Shown here: positions 9,222 to 18,591 of the stretch, piece after piece
Numbering within the stretch: position 1 is the first letter of the stretch
Layout of the letters: each line of letters opens with the position of its first letter
DNA from: Pseudomonas viridiflava
GTDB taxonomy: Bacteria > Pseudomonadota > Gammaproteobacteria > Pseudomonadales > Pseudomonadaceae
NCBI RefSeq assembly: GCF_900590885.1
Contig: NZ_UUON01000022.1
Coordinates: forward strand, 62,001 to 126,000
Length of the DNA stretch: 64,000 bases
Reading direction: 5' to 3'
Notes under the pieces: generated by a model
The model's input: only the letters and a program-made list of their open reading frames with translations
What the model was told of the DNA's origin: nothing
Database searches by the model: none
Position numbers and translations under genes: made by a program

Positions 9222-11963
9222 TTAGCTGGCGATCAGTTGGCGCAGCACGTAGTGCAAAATGCCCCCCGCCTTGAAGTATTCCACTTCGTTAAGCGTATCA
9301 ATCCGGCACAGCACCTCGACCTTCTCGCTGCTGCCATCCTCCCGCGTAATCACCAGCGTCAGGTTCATGCGCGGCACAATTTCCGCGCCCGTCAGCCCGA
9401 GAATGTCGATCTTCTCCTTGCCAGTCAGCTTGAGCGCCTTGCGGTTCTGGTCCAGCTTGAACTGCAGTGGCAGCACGCCCATGCCCACCAGGTTGGAACG
9501 GTGAATACGCTCGAAGCTCTCGGCAATCACCGCCTTGACCCCCAGCAGGTTGGTGCCCTTGGCCGCCCAGTCGCGGCTGGAGCCGGTGCCGTATTCCTGA
9601 CCGGCGATCACCACCAGCGGTGTGCCCGACGCCTGGTACTTCATCGACGCGTCGTAGATCGCCATCTTCTCGCCGGTGGGGATATACAGCGTGTTGCCGC
9701 CTTCCTCGCCGCCGAGCATTTCATTACGGATACGGATATTGGCAAAGGTGCCGCGCATCATCACTTCATGGTTGCCCCGGCGTGAGCCGTAGGAGTTGAA
9801 GTCGCGCGGTTCCACGCCCTGTTCGCGCAGGTAACGGCCGGCGGGGCTGTCGGCCTTGATGTTGCCGGCAGGGGAGATGTGGTCGGTGGTCACCGAATCC
9901 CCCAGCAGGGCCAGCACGTTGGCGCCCTGGACGTCCTTGATTACCGGCAGCGGCCCGGCAATGTCATCGAAGAACGGCGGGTGCTGGATGTAGGTGGAAT
10001 CCTTCTGCCACACGTAAGTCGCAGCCTGCGGCACTTCAATTGCCTGCCACTGCTCATCACCGGCAAACACTTCGGCGTATTCCTTATGGAACATGCCGGT
10101 GGTCACTTGCGCCACCGCGTCGGCAATCTCCTGGCTGCTCGGCCAGATGTCCTTGAGGTACACCGGTTTGCCGTCCTGGTCGTTACCCAGCGGCTCGCTG
10201 CTGATATCGATGCGCACGGTGCCCGCCAACGCGTAGGCGACCACCAGCGGCGGCGAGGCCAGCCAGTTGGTTTTCACCAGTGGGTGCACGCGGCCCTCGA
10301 AGTTGCGGTTGCCGGACAGCACCGAGGCGACGGCGAGGTCGGCCTTCTGGATGGCTTTTTCGATCGGCTCGGGCAACGGCCCGGAGTTGCCGATGCAAGT
10401 GGTGCAGCCATACCCCACCAGGTCGAAGCCAAGCTTGTCCAGGTACTGGGTGAGGCCCGCCGCCTTGTAATAGTCGGTAACCACTTTGGAGCCCGGCGCC
10501 AGCGAGGTTTTCACCCAGGGCTTGCGGGTCAGGCCTTTTTCCACGGCTTTTTTCGCCACCAGACCCGCCGCCATCATCACGCTGGGGTTGGAGGTGTTGG
10601 TGCAGGACGTAATGGCGGCGATCACCACCGCGCCGTTTTTCAGGCGATAGGTGTGGCCGTCGTATTCGTAGTCGGTTTCGCCCACCAGGTCGGCATTGCC
10701 CACGGCGACACCGCCGCCGCCTTCGCTTTCCAGGCGGCCTTCTTCCTTGTTGGTGGGTTTGAATTGCAGGTCGAGAAAGTCGCTGAACGCCTGGCCGACA
10801 TTCGGCAGGGCCACGCGGTCCTGCGGGCGTTTCGGCCCGGCGAGGCTGGCTTCGACGCTGCCCATGTCCAGCGCCAGGCTGTCGGTGAACACCGGCTCTT
10901 GGCCGGCATTGCGCCATAGGCCCTGGGCCTTGGTGTAGGCCTCCACCAGTTTCACGGTTTGTGTCGGGCGGCCGGACAGGCGCAGGTAGTCCAGAGTTAC
11001 CTCATCCACCGGGAAAAAGCCGCAGGTGGCGCCGTATTCGGGGGCCATGTTGGCGATGGTCGCGCGGTCAGCCAGAGGCAGATCGGCCAGGCCGTCGCCG
11101 TAGAACTCGACGAACTTACCCACCACGCCTTTTTTACGCAGCATCTGGGTGACGGTCAGCACCAGGTCAGTGGCGGTAATGCCTTCTTTCAATTTGCCGG
11201 TCAGCTTGAAGCCGATCACTTCCGGAATCAGCATCGACACCGGCTGGCCGAGCATCGCCGCTTCCGCTTCAATGCCGCCCACGCCCCAGCCGAGTACGCC
11301 GAGGCCGTTGATCATGGTGGTGTGGGAGTCGGTGCCTACCAGGGTGTCGGGGAAGGCGTAGGTGCGGCCGTCTTCGTCCTTGGTCCACACGGTGCGGCCG
11401 AGGTATTCGAGGTTGACCTGGTGGCAGATGCCGGTGCCCGGCGGCACCACGCTGAAGTTGTCGAAGGCGCTCTGGCCCCAGCGCAGGAAGGCGTAGCGTT
11501 CGCCGTTGCGCTGCATTTCGATATCGACGTTTTGCTCGAAGGCGTCGGCGTTACCGAACTTGTCGACCATTACCGAGTGGTCAATCACCAGGTCCACCGG
11601 GGACAGCGGGTTGATGCGCTGCGGGTCGCCACCGGCCTTGGCCACGGCGGCGCGCATGGCGGCCAGGTCGACCACGGCGGGTACGCCGGTAAAGTCTTGC
11701 ATCAATACCCGGGCCGGGCGGTACTGGATCTCACGGTCGGACTGGCGCTCTTTGAGCCAGGCAGCGATGGCCTTGAGGTCGGCGCCGGTGACGGTCTTGT
11801 TGTCTTCCCAGCGCAGCAGGTTTTCCAGCAGCACCTTGAGCGACATCGGCAGCTTGTCCAGGTCACCCAGGCTCTTGGCGGCTTCGGGCAGGCTGAAATA
11901 GTGGTAGGTTTTGTCGTCGATTTGCAGGGTTTTAAGGGTTCTCAGGCTATCAAGCGATGACAT
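9222..11963 (-). CDS. acnA: Aconitate hydratase A
   Basis: AcnA interconverts citrate and isocitrate in the TCA cycle. The 913-residue protein carries the [4Fe-4S] ligands in [11 protein letters not shown] and [12 protein letters not shown], and the C-terminal swivel-domain motif [15 protein letters not shown]. The start is ATG at 11963 with AAGGAGTC upstream; the in-frame extension to 11987 is not needed. The length matches bacterial AcnA/IRP-type enzymes rather than AcnB. It is divergent from rlmM across 190 bp that hold two tandem inverted repeats. Confidence 0.96.
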   Translation of the reverse strand: MSSLDSLRTLKTLQIDDKTYHYFSLPEAAKSLGDLDKLPMSLKVLLENLLRWEDNKTVTGADLKAIAAWLKERQSDREIQYRPARVLMQDFTGVPAVVDLAAMRAAVAKAGGDPQRINPLSPVDLVIDHSVMVDKFGNADAFEQNVDIEMQRNGERYAFLRWGQSAFDNFSVVPPGTGICHQVNLEYLGRTVWTKDEDGRTYAFPDTLVGTDSHTTMINGLGVLGWGVGGIEAEAAMLGQPVSMLIPEVIGFKLTGKLKEGITATDLVLTVTQMLRKKGVVGKFVEFYGDGLADLPLADRATIANMAPEYGATCGFFPVDEVTLDYLRLSGRPTQTVKLVEAYTKAQGLWRNAGQEPVFTDSLALDMGSVEASLAGPKRPQDRVALPNVGQAFSDFLDLQFKPTNKEEGRLESEGGGGVAVGNADLVGETDYEYDGHTYRLKNGAVVIAAITSCTNTSNPSVMMAAGLVAKKAVEKGLTRKPWVKTSLAPGSKVVTDYYKAAGLTQYLDKLGFDLVGYGCTTCIGNSGPLPEPIEKAIQKADLAVASVLSGNRNFEGRVHPLVKTNWLASPPLVVAYALAGTVRIDISSEPLGNDQDGKPVYLKDIWPSSQEIADAVAQVTTGMFHKEYAEVFAGDEQWQAIEVPQAATYVWQKDSTYIQHPPFFDDIAGPLPVIKDVQGANVLALLGDSVTTDHISPAGNIKADSPAGRYLREQGVEPRDFNSYGSRRGNHEVMMRGTFANIRIRNEMLGGEEGGNTLYIPTGEKMAIYDASMKYQASGTPLVVIAGQEYGTGSSRDWAAKGTNLLGVKAVIAESFERIHRSNLVGMGVLPLQFKLDQNRKALKLTGKEKIDILGLTGAEIVPRMNLTLVITREDGSSEKVEVLCRIDTLNEVEYFKAGGILHYVLRQLIAS

Positions 11964-12023
11964 GACGCGACTCCTTATGGTCCGCACGGCTACGGACCTG
12001 ACGGGACGAACAGAGCGTTCAAC

Positions 12024-12075
12024 TTAGCCCTGTTTTCATTAGCAGGCTAATAACTGGACTCTATCGCTGAGTCCA
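12024..12075. promoter_or_regulatory. Two tandem inverted repeats in the acnA-rlmM gap
   Basis: TTAGCC (12024-12029) pairs with GGCTAA (12045-12050). Five bases later TGGACTC (12055-12061) pairs perfectly with GAGTCCA (12069-12075) around a 7-base loop. Both lie in the 5' region of acnA and rlmM, about 60-140 bp from the two starts. They could be operators for divergent control or leader hairpins. Confidence 0.4.
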
Positions 12076-12153
12076 AGGTTCCGAACTCGGCTATCATGCG
12101 CGCGTTTTCATGACAGGCATTGCGCTACAGCAAGCCAGTTGCCAGGAGATTCA

Positions 12154-13230
12154 ATGAACACCCTTTTTATGCACTGCCGCCCGGGTTTTGAAGGCGAAGT
12201 CTGTTCCGAGATCGCGGAACACGCCGCGCGCCTGAACGTTTCCGGCTACGCCAAGGCCAAGACCGGCAGCGCCTGCGCCGAATTTGTCTGCACCGAAGAA
12301 GACGGCGCCCAGCGCCTGATGCACGGCCAGCGTTTTGCCGAGCTGATCTTCCCGCGGCAGTGGGCGCGCGGGGTATTCATCGACCTGCCGGAAACCGACC
12401 GCATCAGCGTAATCCTCGCCCACCTGCGCGAGTTTCCGGTGTGCGGCAGCCTGTGGCTGGAGATGGTCGACACCAACGACGGCAAGGAACTCTCCAATTT
12501 CTGCAAGAAATTCGAAGTGCACCTGCGCAAGGCCCTGCTCAACGCCGGCAAACTGGTGGACGACCCGAGCAAGCCGCGTCTATTGCTGACCTTCAAAAGT
12601 GGCCGCGAAGTGTTCATGGGCCTGGCGGAATCCAATAATTCGGCGATGTGGCCAATGGGCATCCCGCGCCTCAAGTTCCCGCGTGATGCGCCCAGCCGCT
12701 CGACCCTGAAGCTGGAAGAAGCCTGGCACCACTTTATCCCCCGCGACCAGTGGGACGAGCGCCTGCACGGCGACATGACCGGCGTTGACCTCGGCGCAGC
12801 CCCCGGCGGCTGGACCTGGCAGTTGGTCAACCGCGGCATGCTGGTGACCGCCATCGACAACGGCCCCATGGCCGAAAGCCTGATGGACACCGGCCTGGTG
12901 CAACACCTGATGGCTGACGGCTTCACCTTCGTGCCCAAGCAGCCGGTGGACTGGATGGTCTGCGACATCGTCGAGAAACCGGCGCGCAACGCCGCCTTGC
13001 TGGAAACCTGGATCGGCGAAGGGCATTGCCGCGAGGCGGTGGTAAACCTCAAGTTGCCGATGAAACAGCGTTACGCCGAGGTGAAACGCCTGCTGGAGCG
13101 CATCGAAGAAGGCTTCAAGGCGCGCGGCATTCGGGTGGAGATCGGCTGCAAGCAGCTGTACCACGACCGTGAGGAAGTGACCTGCCACCTGCGTCGGTTG
13201 GTGGACGTGAAGAAAACCCGAAAGCACTGA
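12154..13230 (+). CDS. rlmM: 23S rRNA 2'-O-ribose C2498 methyltransferase
   Basis: RlmM uses S-adenosylmethionine to methylate the ribose of C2498 in 23S rRNA. The 358-residue protein has an N-terminal RNA-binding part and a Rossmann methyltransferase domain with the SAM motif GVDLGAAPGGWTWQL. A later WMVCDIVEKP aspartate and a KLPMKQ lysine fit the K-D-K-E catalytic set. The start is ATG at 12154 with CAGGAG ahead, excluding a five-codon upstream extension. Confidence 0.92.
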   Translation: MNTLFMHCRPGFEGEVCSEIAEHAARLNVSGYAKAKTGSACAEFVCTEEDGAQRLMHGQRFAELIFPRQWARGVFIDLPETDRISVILAHLREFPVCGSLWLEMVDTNDGKELSNFCKKFEVHLRKALLNAGKLVDDPSKPRLLLTFKSGREVFMGLAESNNSAMWPMGIPRLKFPRDAPSRSTLKLEEAWHHFIPRDQWDERLHGDMTGVDLGAAPGGWTWQLVNRGMLVTAIDNGPMAESLMDTGLVQHLMADGFTFVPKQPVDWMVCDIVEKPARNAALLETWIGEGHCREAVVNLKLPMKQRYAEVKRLLERIEEGFKARGIRVEIGCKQLYHDREEVTCHLRRLVDVKKTRKH

Positions 13231-13234
13231 TAAC

Positions 13235-13328
13235 AAATGTGGAAGCGGGCTTGCCCGCGATAGCGGTATAACTGTCGAAATTTGTGTTGAATGTGCCCCC
13301 GTCATCGCTGGCAAGCCCACTCCCACAG
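13235..13328. repeat. REP pair, diverged
   Basis: AAATGTGGAAGCGGGCTTGC on the left and GCTGGCAAGCCCACTCCCAC on the right form a REP pair with several substitutions relative to the common form. It lies between rlmM and tusA and ends about 28 bases before the tusA start. Confidence 0.8.
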
Positions 13329-13356
13329 GAGAGCGGGTTAGTTTTAGGAGTGAAAT

Positions 13357-13602
13357 ATGAGTCTTGAACTGCCCGTCGACGGCACCCTCGACGCCACCGG
13401 CCTCAACTGCCCGGAGCCGGTAATGATGCTGCACCAGCACATCCGCGACTTGCCTGCGGGCGGCTTGCTCAAGGTGATCGCGACCGACCCGTCGACGCGT
13501 CGCGATATCCCCAAGTTCTGCGTGTTTCTCGACCACGAGCTGGTGGATCAGCAGGAGCAGGCCGGGACGTACCTGTACTGGATCCGCAAGAAGGCCGATT
13601 AA
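13357..13602 (+). CDS. tusA: Sulfurtransferase TusA
   Basis: TusA is a small sulfur carrier that hands persulfide sulfur to the tRNA 2-thiouridine pathway and other acceptors. The 81-residue protein has the diagnostic LNCPEPVM motif, with the active cysteine at C18. An AGGAG site precedes ATG 13357. Its stop overlaps the stop of the convergent MATE gene by four bases, so the two genes share 3' ends and no terminator fits between them. Confidence 0.93.
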   Translation: MSLELPVDGTLDATGLNCPEPVMMLHQHIRDLPAGGLLKVIATDPSTRRDIPKFCVFLDHELVDQQEQAGTYLYWIRKKAD

Positions 13603-14993
13603 CCCAGGGCTTTGTGCGCCCGAATGCGCCGGCGTGCACTGCGCGCCAGGCGCACCAGCAACATCCCCGCCGCACAGCTCAGGCCCACGATGAGCCCTTG
13701 CCATAAACCGCTGGGGCCGCTCGGCGTTCCGAGCCAGTCGGTCAGCCCCAGCGCGTAACCCACCGGCAAGCCCACGCCCCAATAGGCGAACAGCGTCAGC
13801 ACCATGGTCACGCGGGTGTCCTGATAGCCACGCAGTGCGCCGGCGGCGGTGACCTGGATCGAGTCGCTGAACTGGAACAGCGCGGAAAACACAATCAACG
13901 TCGACGCCAGGTGGATAACCACCGGGTCCGGGGTGTAGATGGTCGCGATCTGCTCGCGAAACACCAGCATCAGCCCGCACGACAGGCAGGCATACGCCAG
14001 CGCGGTGCCCATGCCGACCCCGGCGGCGAAGCGTGCCTCACGCGGCTCGCCACGCCCCAGGGCCTGGCCGACGCGCACGGTGATGGCCATGCTCAGGGAG
14101 TAGGGGATCATGAATACCAGCGAGCTGACGTTCAGCGCGATCTGATGCCCGGACACCACGGTGGCGCCGAGACTGCCGAGCAGCAGGGCGATCACCGCGA
14201 AGATGCTCGACTCGGCAAAGATCGCGACGCCGATCGGCAAGCCAATCCCCAATATGCGCTTGATCACCGCCCATTGTGGCCAGTCGAAGCGCTTGAACAA
14301 TTCGCTGCTCTGGTACGCCGGGCCGAACCGCGTCCAAACGGCCAGGCCGAGCATCATCACCCACATCGCAATTGCCGTGGCCCAGCCGCAGCCCACGCCG
14401 CCCATCGCCGGCAGGCCCAGGTGGCCGTAGATGAAGATGTAGTTCAGTGGAATATTCAGCGCCAGGCCGACCAGGCCCATCACCATGCTCGGGCGCGTAC
14501 GGCCCAGGCCGTCACTGAAGCAGCGCAGCACGTAATACAGGGCGATGGCCGGCATGCCGGCGGCAATGCCGTGCAGGTAGCCCATGGACGGCTCGATCAG
14601 GTCGGCCTCGACCTTCATCGCGCGCAGCACCGGTTCGGCGCACAGCAACAGCAGCGCGCCGCACAGGCCCACCACCACCGCCAGCCACAAAGACTGACGG
14701 ACCAGAGGGCCAATTTCGGTGAACTTGCCGGCGCCATAACGCTGGGCGACTTTTGGCGTGGTGGCCAGCAGGGTGCCGGTCATCAGCAGGTACACCGGGA
14801 TCCAGATCGAGTTGCCCAGGCCCACCGCCGCCAGATCCTGGGGGCTGACGCGCCCGGCCATCACCGCGTCGACAAAGCTCATGGCGGTGGTAGCCAGTTG
14901 GCCGATCATGATCGGCAGGGCGAGCGTCATCAGGTCGCGCACTTCCCCGCTGATGCGGGCGGGGCGGGTGAGGGGGGCGGTGGCAGTGTTCAC
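13599..14993 (-). CDS. MATE-family multidrug efflux transporter (NorM/PmpM type)
   Basis: This inner-membrane antiporter exports cationic drugs using a Na+ or H+ gradient. It has 464 residues from a GTG at 14993 and about 12 hydrophobic segments in two related halves, as in MATE proteins. The first helix is [19 protein letters not shown]. The open frame runs upstream to a TTG at 15050, but the added residues look non-native, so the GTG is preferred; no strong ribosome site is seen at either. It is convergent with tusA with a four-base overlap. The substrate cannot be told from sequence. Confidence 0.88.
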   Translation of the reverse strand: MNTATAPLTRPARISGEVRDLMTLALPIMIGQLATTAMSFVDAVMAGRVSPQDLAAVGLGNSIWIPVYLLMTGTLLATTPKVAQRYGAGKFTEIGPLVRQSLWLAVVVGLCGALLLLCAEPVLRAMKVEADLIEPSMGYLHGIAAGMPAIALYYVLRCFSDGLGRTRPSMVMGLVGLALNIPLNYIFIYGHLGLPAMGGVGCGWATAIAMWVMMLGLAVWTRFGPAYQSSELFKRFDWPQWAVIKRILGIGLPIGVAIFAESSIFAVIALLLGSLGATVVSGHQIALNVSSLVFMIPYSLSMAITVRVGQALGRGEPREARFAAGVGMGTALAYACLSCGLMLVFREQIATIYTPDPVVIHLASTLIVFSALFQFSDSIQVTAAGALRGYQDTRVTMVLTLFAYWGVGLPVGYALGLTDWLGTPSGPSGLWQGLIVGLSCAAGMLLVRLARSARRRIRAHKALG

Positions 14994-15133
14994 GTACAGG
15001 TGTCCAGTAAAGAGAAGCGCAAGGACGGCGGATTCTACGCTTTGACACAACGGTCAGGAAAAAACCTGTGTTAGGGATTTGTAAGCGGCGGCTGCGATGC
15101 CTGTACACTGCCAATCCGCCTAAGGAGCTCGCC

Positions 15134-16276
15134 ATGCTGATTGTTGCCGACGAAAATATCCCGCTGCTTGATGCATTCTTCCAAGGATTTGGCGAGATTC
15201 GCCGCGTGCCTGGCCGCTCCATCGACCGCGCCACCGTCGAGCAGGCTGACGTGCTGCTGGTGCGCTCGGTGACCAACGTTAATCGCGCGCTGCTGGAGGG
15301 TACCAGCGTGCGTTTCGTCGGCACCTGCACCATCGGCACCGACCACCTTGACCTTGATTACTTCAAGCAGGCCGGCATCCAGTGGTCCAGCGCCCCCGGC
15401 TGCAACGCGCGCGGCGTGGTGGACTACGTGCTGGGCAGCCTGCAGACCCTGGCCGAAATCGAAGGCGCCGACCTCAACCAACGCACCTACGGCGTGGTTG
15501 GCGCCGGTGAAGTCGGCGGGCGGCTGGTCAAGGTGCTCAAGGGCCTGGGCTGGAACGTGCTGGTGTGCGACCCGCCGCGGCAGATCGCCGAAGACGGCGA
15601 TTACGTGAGCCTGGCGCAGATCATCGAGCAGTGCGACGTGATCAGCCTGCACACGCCGCTGACCAAGTCCGGCAATGGCTCTACCTGGCACCTGTTCGAC
15701 CGTCAGCGCCTGGAGCAACTGAAACCCGGTACCTGGCTGATCAACGCCAGCCGTGGCCCGGTGGTGGACAACGCCGCCCTGCGCGAAGTGTTGTTGGCGC
15801 GTGAAGACTTGCAAGCAGTGTTGGATGTATGGGAAGGCGAGCCGCAAGTGGACGTCGACCTGGCCGACCTGTGCGTGCTGGCCACCCCGCATATCGCCGG
15901 CTACAGCCTGGACGGCAGGCAGCGTGGCACGGCGCAGATCTATCAGGCGCTCTGCGCGTATCTGGGTCAGGAGCCAGTCATTCAGTTGAGCGATCTGCTG
16001 CCTGAGCCGTGGTTGGCGCAGGTGCATTTGAACGCCGCGACCGACCCGGCCTGGGCGTTGGCCGCCTTGTGCCGTGGCGTCTACGACCCGCGCCGTGATG
16101 ATGCGGATTTCCGTCGCAGCCTTGTGGGAACCGTGGAAGAGCAGCGCAAGGCATTCGACCTGTTGCGCAAGGGCTACCCGGCGCGGCGCGAGATTGACAG
16201 CTTGAAGGTGCGCATCAATGGCGAGTCGGCGGTGTTGTCGAGCATCGTCACAGCCCTGGGCGCTGAAGCGATTTAA
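15134..16276 (+). CDS. pdxB: Erythronate-4-phosphate dehydrogenase
   Basis: PdxB oxidises 4-phosphoerythronate in the DXP-dependent pyridoxal phosphate pathway. The 380-residue protein has a D-2-hydroxyacid dehydrogenase core with NAD motif [13 protein letters not shown], the arginine in [11 protein letters not shown], and the histidine in [10 protein letters not shown]-terminal dimerisation domain (about 290-380) distinguishes PdxB from SerA-like relatives. AAGGAG lies eight bases before ATG 15134. The MATE gene is divergent on the left. Confidence 0.94.
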   Translation: MLIVADENIPLLDAFFQGFGEIRRVPGRSIDRATVEQADVLLVRSVTNVNRALLEGTSVRFVGTCTIGTDHLDLDYFKQAGIQWSSAPGCNARGVVDYVLGSLQTLAEIEGADLNQRTYGVVGAGEVGGRLVKVLKGLGWNVLVCDPPRQIAEDGDYVSLAQIIEQCDVISLHTPLTKSGNGSTWHLFDRQRLEQLKPGTWLINASRGPVVDNAALREVLLAREDLQAVLDVWEGEPQVDVDLADLCVLATPHIAGYSLDGRQRGTAQIYQALCAYLGQEPVIQLSDLLPEPWLAQVHLNAATDPAWALAALCRGVYDPRRDDADFRRSLVGTVEEQRKAFDLLRKGYPARREIDSLKVRINGESAVLSSIVTALGAEAI

Positions 16277-16286
16277 GGCGCATAAA

Positions 16287-16311
16287 AAAACCGGCCACCC
16301 GGGCCGGTTTT
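16287..16311. terminator. Bidirectional intrinsic terminator
   Basis: ACCGGCC-ACCC-GGGCCGGT forms a GC-rich stem flanked by seven A on the left and four T on the right. It lies between convergent pdxB and the 57-codon gene. The longer U-run is produced on the minus strand, so it should terminate the minus-strand gene best. Confidence 0.8.
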
Positions 16312-16328
16312 GAAAGAGCTTGGGCGCT

Positions 16329-16502
16329 TCAGCCTTGCTGCGCAGGCTTGACCAGTCGCTGTTCCAGCTCGGTGCACGCTTGCTGGATCATCTCTTCGGT
16401 AATCTGCACTTCCTGGCCTTTGGCGTCGATGTACGAGCAAGGCAACTGCTGCGGTTGGCGGATCACTTCAATCTTGGCTTCACTGCTGTTTTGCAAGGTC
16501 AT
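16329..16502 (-). CDS. Conserved small protein (PA1571-like)
   Basis: This 57-residue soluble protein contains the segment LPCSYIDAKGQEVQITEEMI. ATG 16502 is preceded by a strong GAGGAG, which argues for a real gene and excludes the five-codon upstream extension. It resembles, from memory, short conserved Pseudomonas proteins of the PA1571 type, whose function is unknown. A terminator directly follows. No catalytic motif is seen. Confidence 0.75.
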   Translation of the reverse strand: MTLQNSSEAKIEVIRQPQQLPCSYIDAKGQEVQITEEMIQQACTELEQRLVKPAQQG

Positions 16503-16704
16503 GGCCTGTCTCCTCATCAGGTTGTGTACCTACATTGACCCCCCCGTGTGACTGCGCTGTTACAACTCCTTGCACAATCACCGGTTCGAATACCCAGTCC
16601 ACCAGAAACCTCTGCGGATTTCCAGCCAGGCATTAGACCGATAGTCTCTAGCGGCCCTTATCGGCGGGCATAATTAACCTGACTCATTGTTATTTACGCA
16701 AGTT

Positions 16705-16722
16705 CCCCCAATGTTGTGGGGG
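16705..16722. other. Inverted repeat upstream of ABC exporter gene
   Basis: CCCCCA (16705-16710) and TGGGGG (16717-16722) form a perfect six-base-pair stem with a six-base loop about 27 bases before the ABC exporter start. The preceding part of the 246-bp gap shows no gene. It could be a leader hairpin or a protein site. Confidence 0.35.
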
Positions 16723-16748
16723 TAGATACTTAGCCCCTTGCGCAGGTG

Positions 16749-18530
16749 ATGCCCTCCATGTTCTCCGTCCGACAACGCCGTGCGATCCGCCTGGCCAGCC
16801 GCTTTATCGCACCCTACCGCTGGCACGCGCTGGGTGCCCTGTTGGCACTGATCGTCACCGCGGGGATCACCTTGTCCATGGGGCAGGGCATTCGCCTGCT
16901 GGTGGATCAGGGTTTCATGACCCAGTCGCCGCACCTGCTCAACCAGTCCATCGGCCTGTTCATGGTGCTGGTGCTGGGCCTGGCGGTGGGCACGTTTGCG
17001 CGGTTTTACCTGGTGTCGTGGATCGGCGAGCGGGTTGTCGCCGATATTCGCCGGCAGGTGTTCAACCACTTGATCTACCTGCATCCCGGCTTCTACGAGA
17101 ACAATCGCAGCTCGGAAATCCAGTCGCGGCTGACCACCGACACCACCTTGTTGCAATCGGTGATCGGCTCGTCGCTGTCGCTGTTCCTGCGTAATGCCTT
17201 GATGGTGATCGGCGGCATCGTGCTGCTGTTTGTCACCAACCCCAAGCTCACCAGCATCGTGGTGGTGGCGCTGCCGTTGGTGCTGGCGCCGATCCTGATT
17301 TTCGGCCGCCGTGTGCGCAGCCTGTCGCGCCAGAGCCAGGACCGCATTGCCGACGTGGGCAGCTATGTGTCCGAGACGCTCGGGCAGATCAAGACCGTGC
17401 AGGCCTATAACCACCAGGTGCAGGACGAACAGCGCTTTGCCGTGACCGTGGAAGAGGCCTTCACCACCGCGCGCAAACGCATCACCCAGCGCGCCTGGCT
17501 GATTACCCTGGTGATCATGCTGGTGCTCGGCGCCGTGGGCGTGATGCTCTGGGTCGGCGGCATGGACGTGATCAGCGGGCGCATTTCCGGCGGCGAACTG
17601 GCGGCCTTTGTGTTCTACAGCCTGATCGTCGGCAGCGCCGTCGGCACCCTCAGCGAAGTACTCGGCGAGCTGCAACGTGCCGCCGGTGCGGCCGAACGGA
17701 TCGGCGAGCTGTTGCAGTCCACCAATGAAATCCAGGCGCTCGTCGCTGGCACCGTGCAATTGCCCGAGCGGGTCAGTGGTCGGCTGGAGCTGCAGGATCT
17801 GCGTTTTTCCTACCCCTCGCGGCCGGACAGCTACGCCATCGATGGCTTGAACCTGACCGTCAACCCCGGTGAAACCCTGGCGCTGGTGGGGCCGTCCGGT
17901 GCCGGCAAATCCACGATTTTCGACCTGCTGCTGCGTTTCTACGACCCACAGCACGGCCGCATCCTGCTTGAAGGCCACGCGCTGACCGACCTTGACCCAC
18001 TCGACCTGCGCCGCCACTTCGCCCTGGTGTCCCAGAGCCCGGCGCTGTTTTTCGGCAGCGTCGAAGAGAACATCCGCTATGGCAACCCGAGCGCGACCAT
18101 GGAGCAGGTCGAAGCCGCCGCGCGCATCGCCCACGCCCATGATTTCATCCTGCAAATGCCCGACGGCTACCAGACTCACCTCGGTGACGGCGGCATGGGG
18201 CTTTCCGGCGGCCAACGCCAACGCCTGGCCATCGCCCGCGCGCTGTTGGTGGACGCGCCGATCCTGCTGCTGGACGAAGCCACCAGCGCCCTCGACGCCC
18301 AAAGTGAACACTTGATCCAGCAAGCCCTGCCGCAATTGATGCAGGGCCGTACCACGCTGGTGATTGCCCACCGCCTGGCGACGGTGAAGCACGCGGACCG
18401 CATCGCCGTGATGGACCAGGGCAAACTGGTGGCGGTGGGCACGCACCAGCAGTTGATCGCGAGCAACCCGCTGTATGCGCGGTTGGCGGCGTTGCAGTTC
18501 AGTGATGGGCATGAGCCAGTTCAACACTGA
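16749..18530 (+). CDS. MsbA-like ABC exporter (fused permease and ATPase)
   Basis: This 593-residue half-transporter has an N-terminal six-helix domain (about 25-310) and a C-terminal nucleotide-binding domain. The ATPase has Walker A GPSGAGKST (about 381-389), signature LSGGQRQR (about 485), Walker B ILLLDEATSALDAQ and the switch histidine in IAHRLATVKHADRI. Such homodimers export lipids or drugs from the inner leaflet. The organism's true MsbA could be elsewhere, so the symbol msbA is not assigned. The start is uncertain: GTG 16746, ATG 16749 and ATG 16758 are all in frame, with only weak ribosome-site matches. Confidence 0.9.
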   Translation: MPSMFSVRQRRAIRLASRFIAPYRWHALGALLALIVTAGITLSMGQGIRLLVDQGFMTQSPHLLNQSIGLFMVLVLGLAVGTFARFYLVSWIGERVVADIRRQVFNHLIYLHPGFYENNRSSEIQSRLTTDTTLLQSVIGSSLSLFLRNALMVIGGIVLLFVTNPKLTSIVVVALPLVLAPILIFGRRVRSLSRQSQDRIADVGSYVSETLGQIKTVQAYNHQVQDEQRFAVTVEEAFTTARKRITQRAWLITLVIMLVLGAVGVMLWVGGMDVISGRISGGELAAFVFYSLIVGSAVGTLSEVLGELQRAAGAAERIGELLQSTNEIQALVAGTVQLPERVSGRLELQDLRFSYPSRPDSYAIDGLNLTVNPGETLALVGPSGAGKSTIFDLLLRFYDPQHGRILLEGHALTDLDPLDLRRHFALVSQSPALFFGSVEENIRYGNPSATMEQVEAAARIAHAHDFILQMPDGYQTHLGDGGMGLSGGQRQRLAIARALLVDAPILLLDEATSALDAQSEHLIQQALPQLMQGRTTLVIAHRLATVKHADRIAVMDQGKLVAVGTHQQLIASNPLYARLAALQFSDGHEPVQH

Positions 18531-18541
18531 CCCGGCGCCCA

Positions 18542-18580
18542 TAAAAAATGCCCGCATCTCTCAATGCGGGCATTTTTTAT
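18542..18580. terminator. Bidirectional intrinsic terminator
   Basis: ATGCCCGCAT and ATGCGGGCAT form a stem with a CTCTCA loop, preceded by six A and followed by six T. It lies between the convergent ABC exporter and lytic transglycosylase genes and should serve both strands. Confidence 0.92.
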
Positions 18581-18591
18581 TTCTGTGTCAT

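Noticed and set aside
14994..15050. TTG start at 15050 for the MATE transporter
   Set aside because: The added residues do not look like a MATE N-terminus; GTG 14993 is closer to the first helix, although its ribosome site is weak.
16674..18557. A 627-codon open frame antisense to the ABC exporter
   Set aside because: Same reason: it mirrors the third-position GC bias of the real gene and has no recognisable domain.
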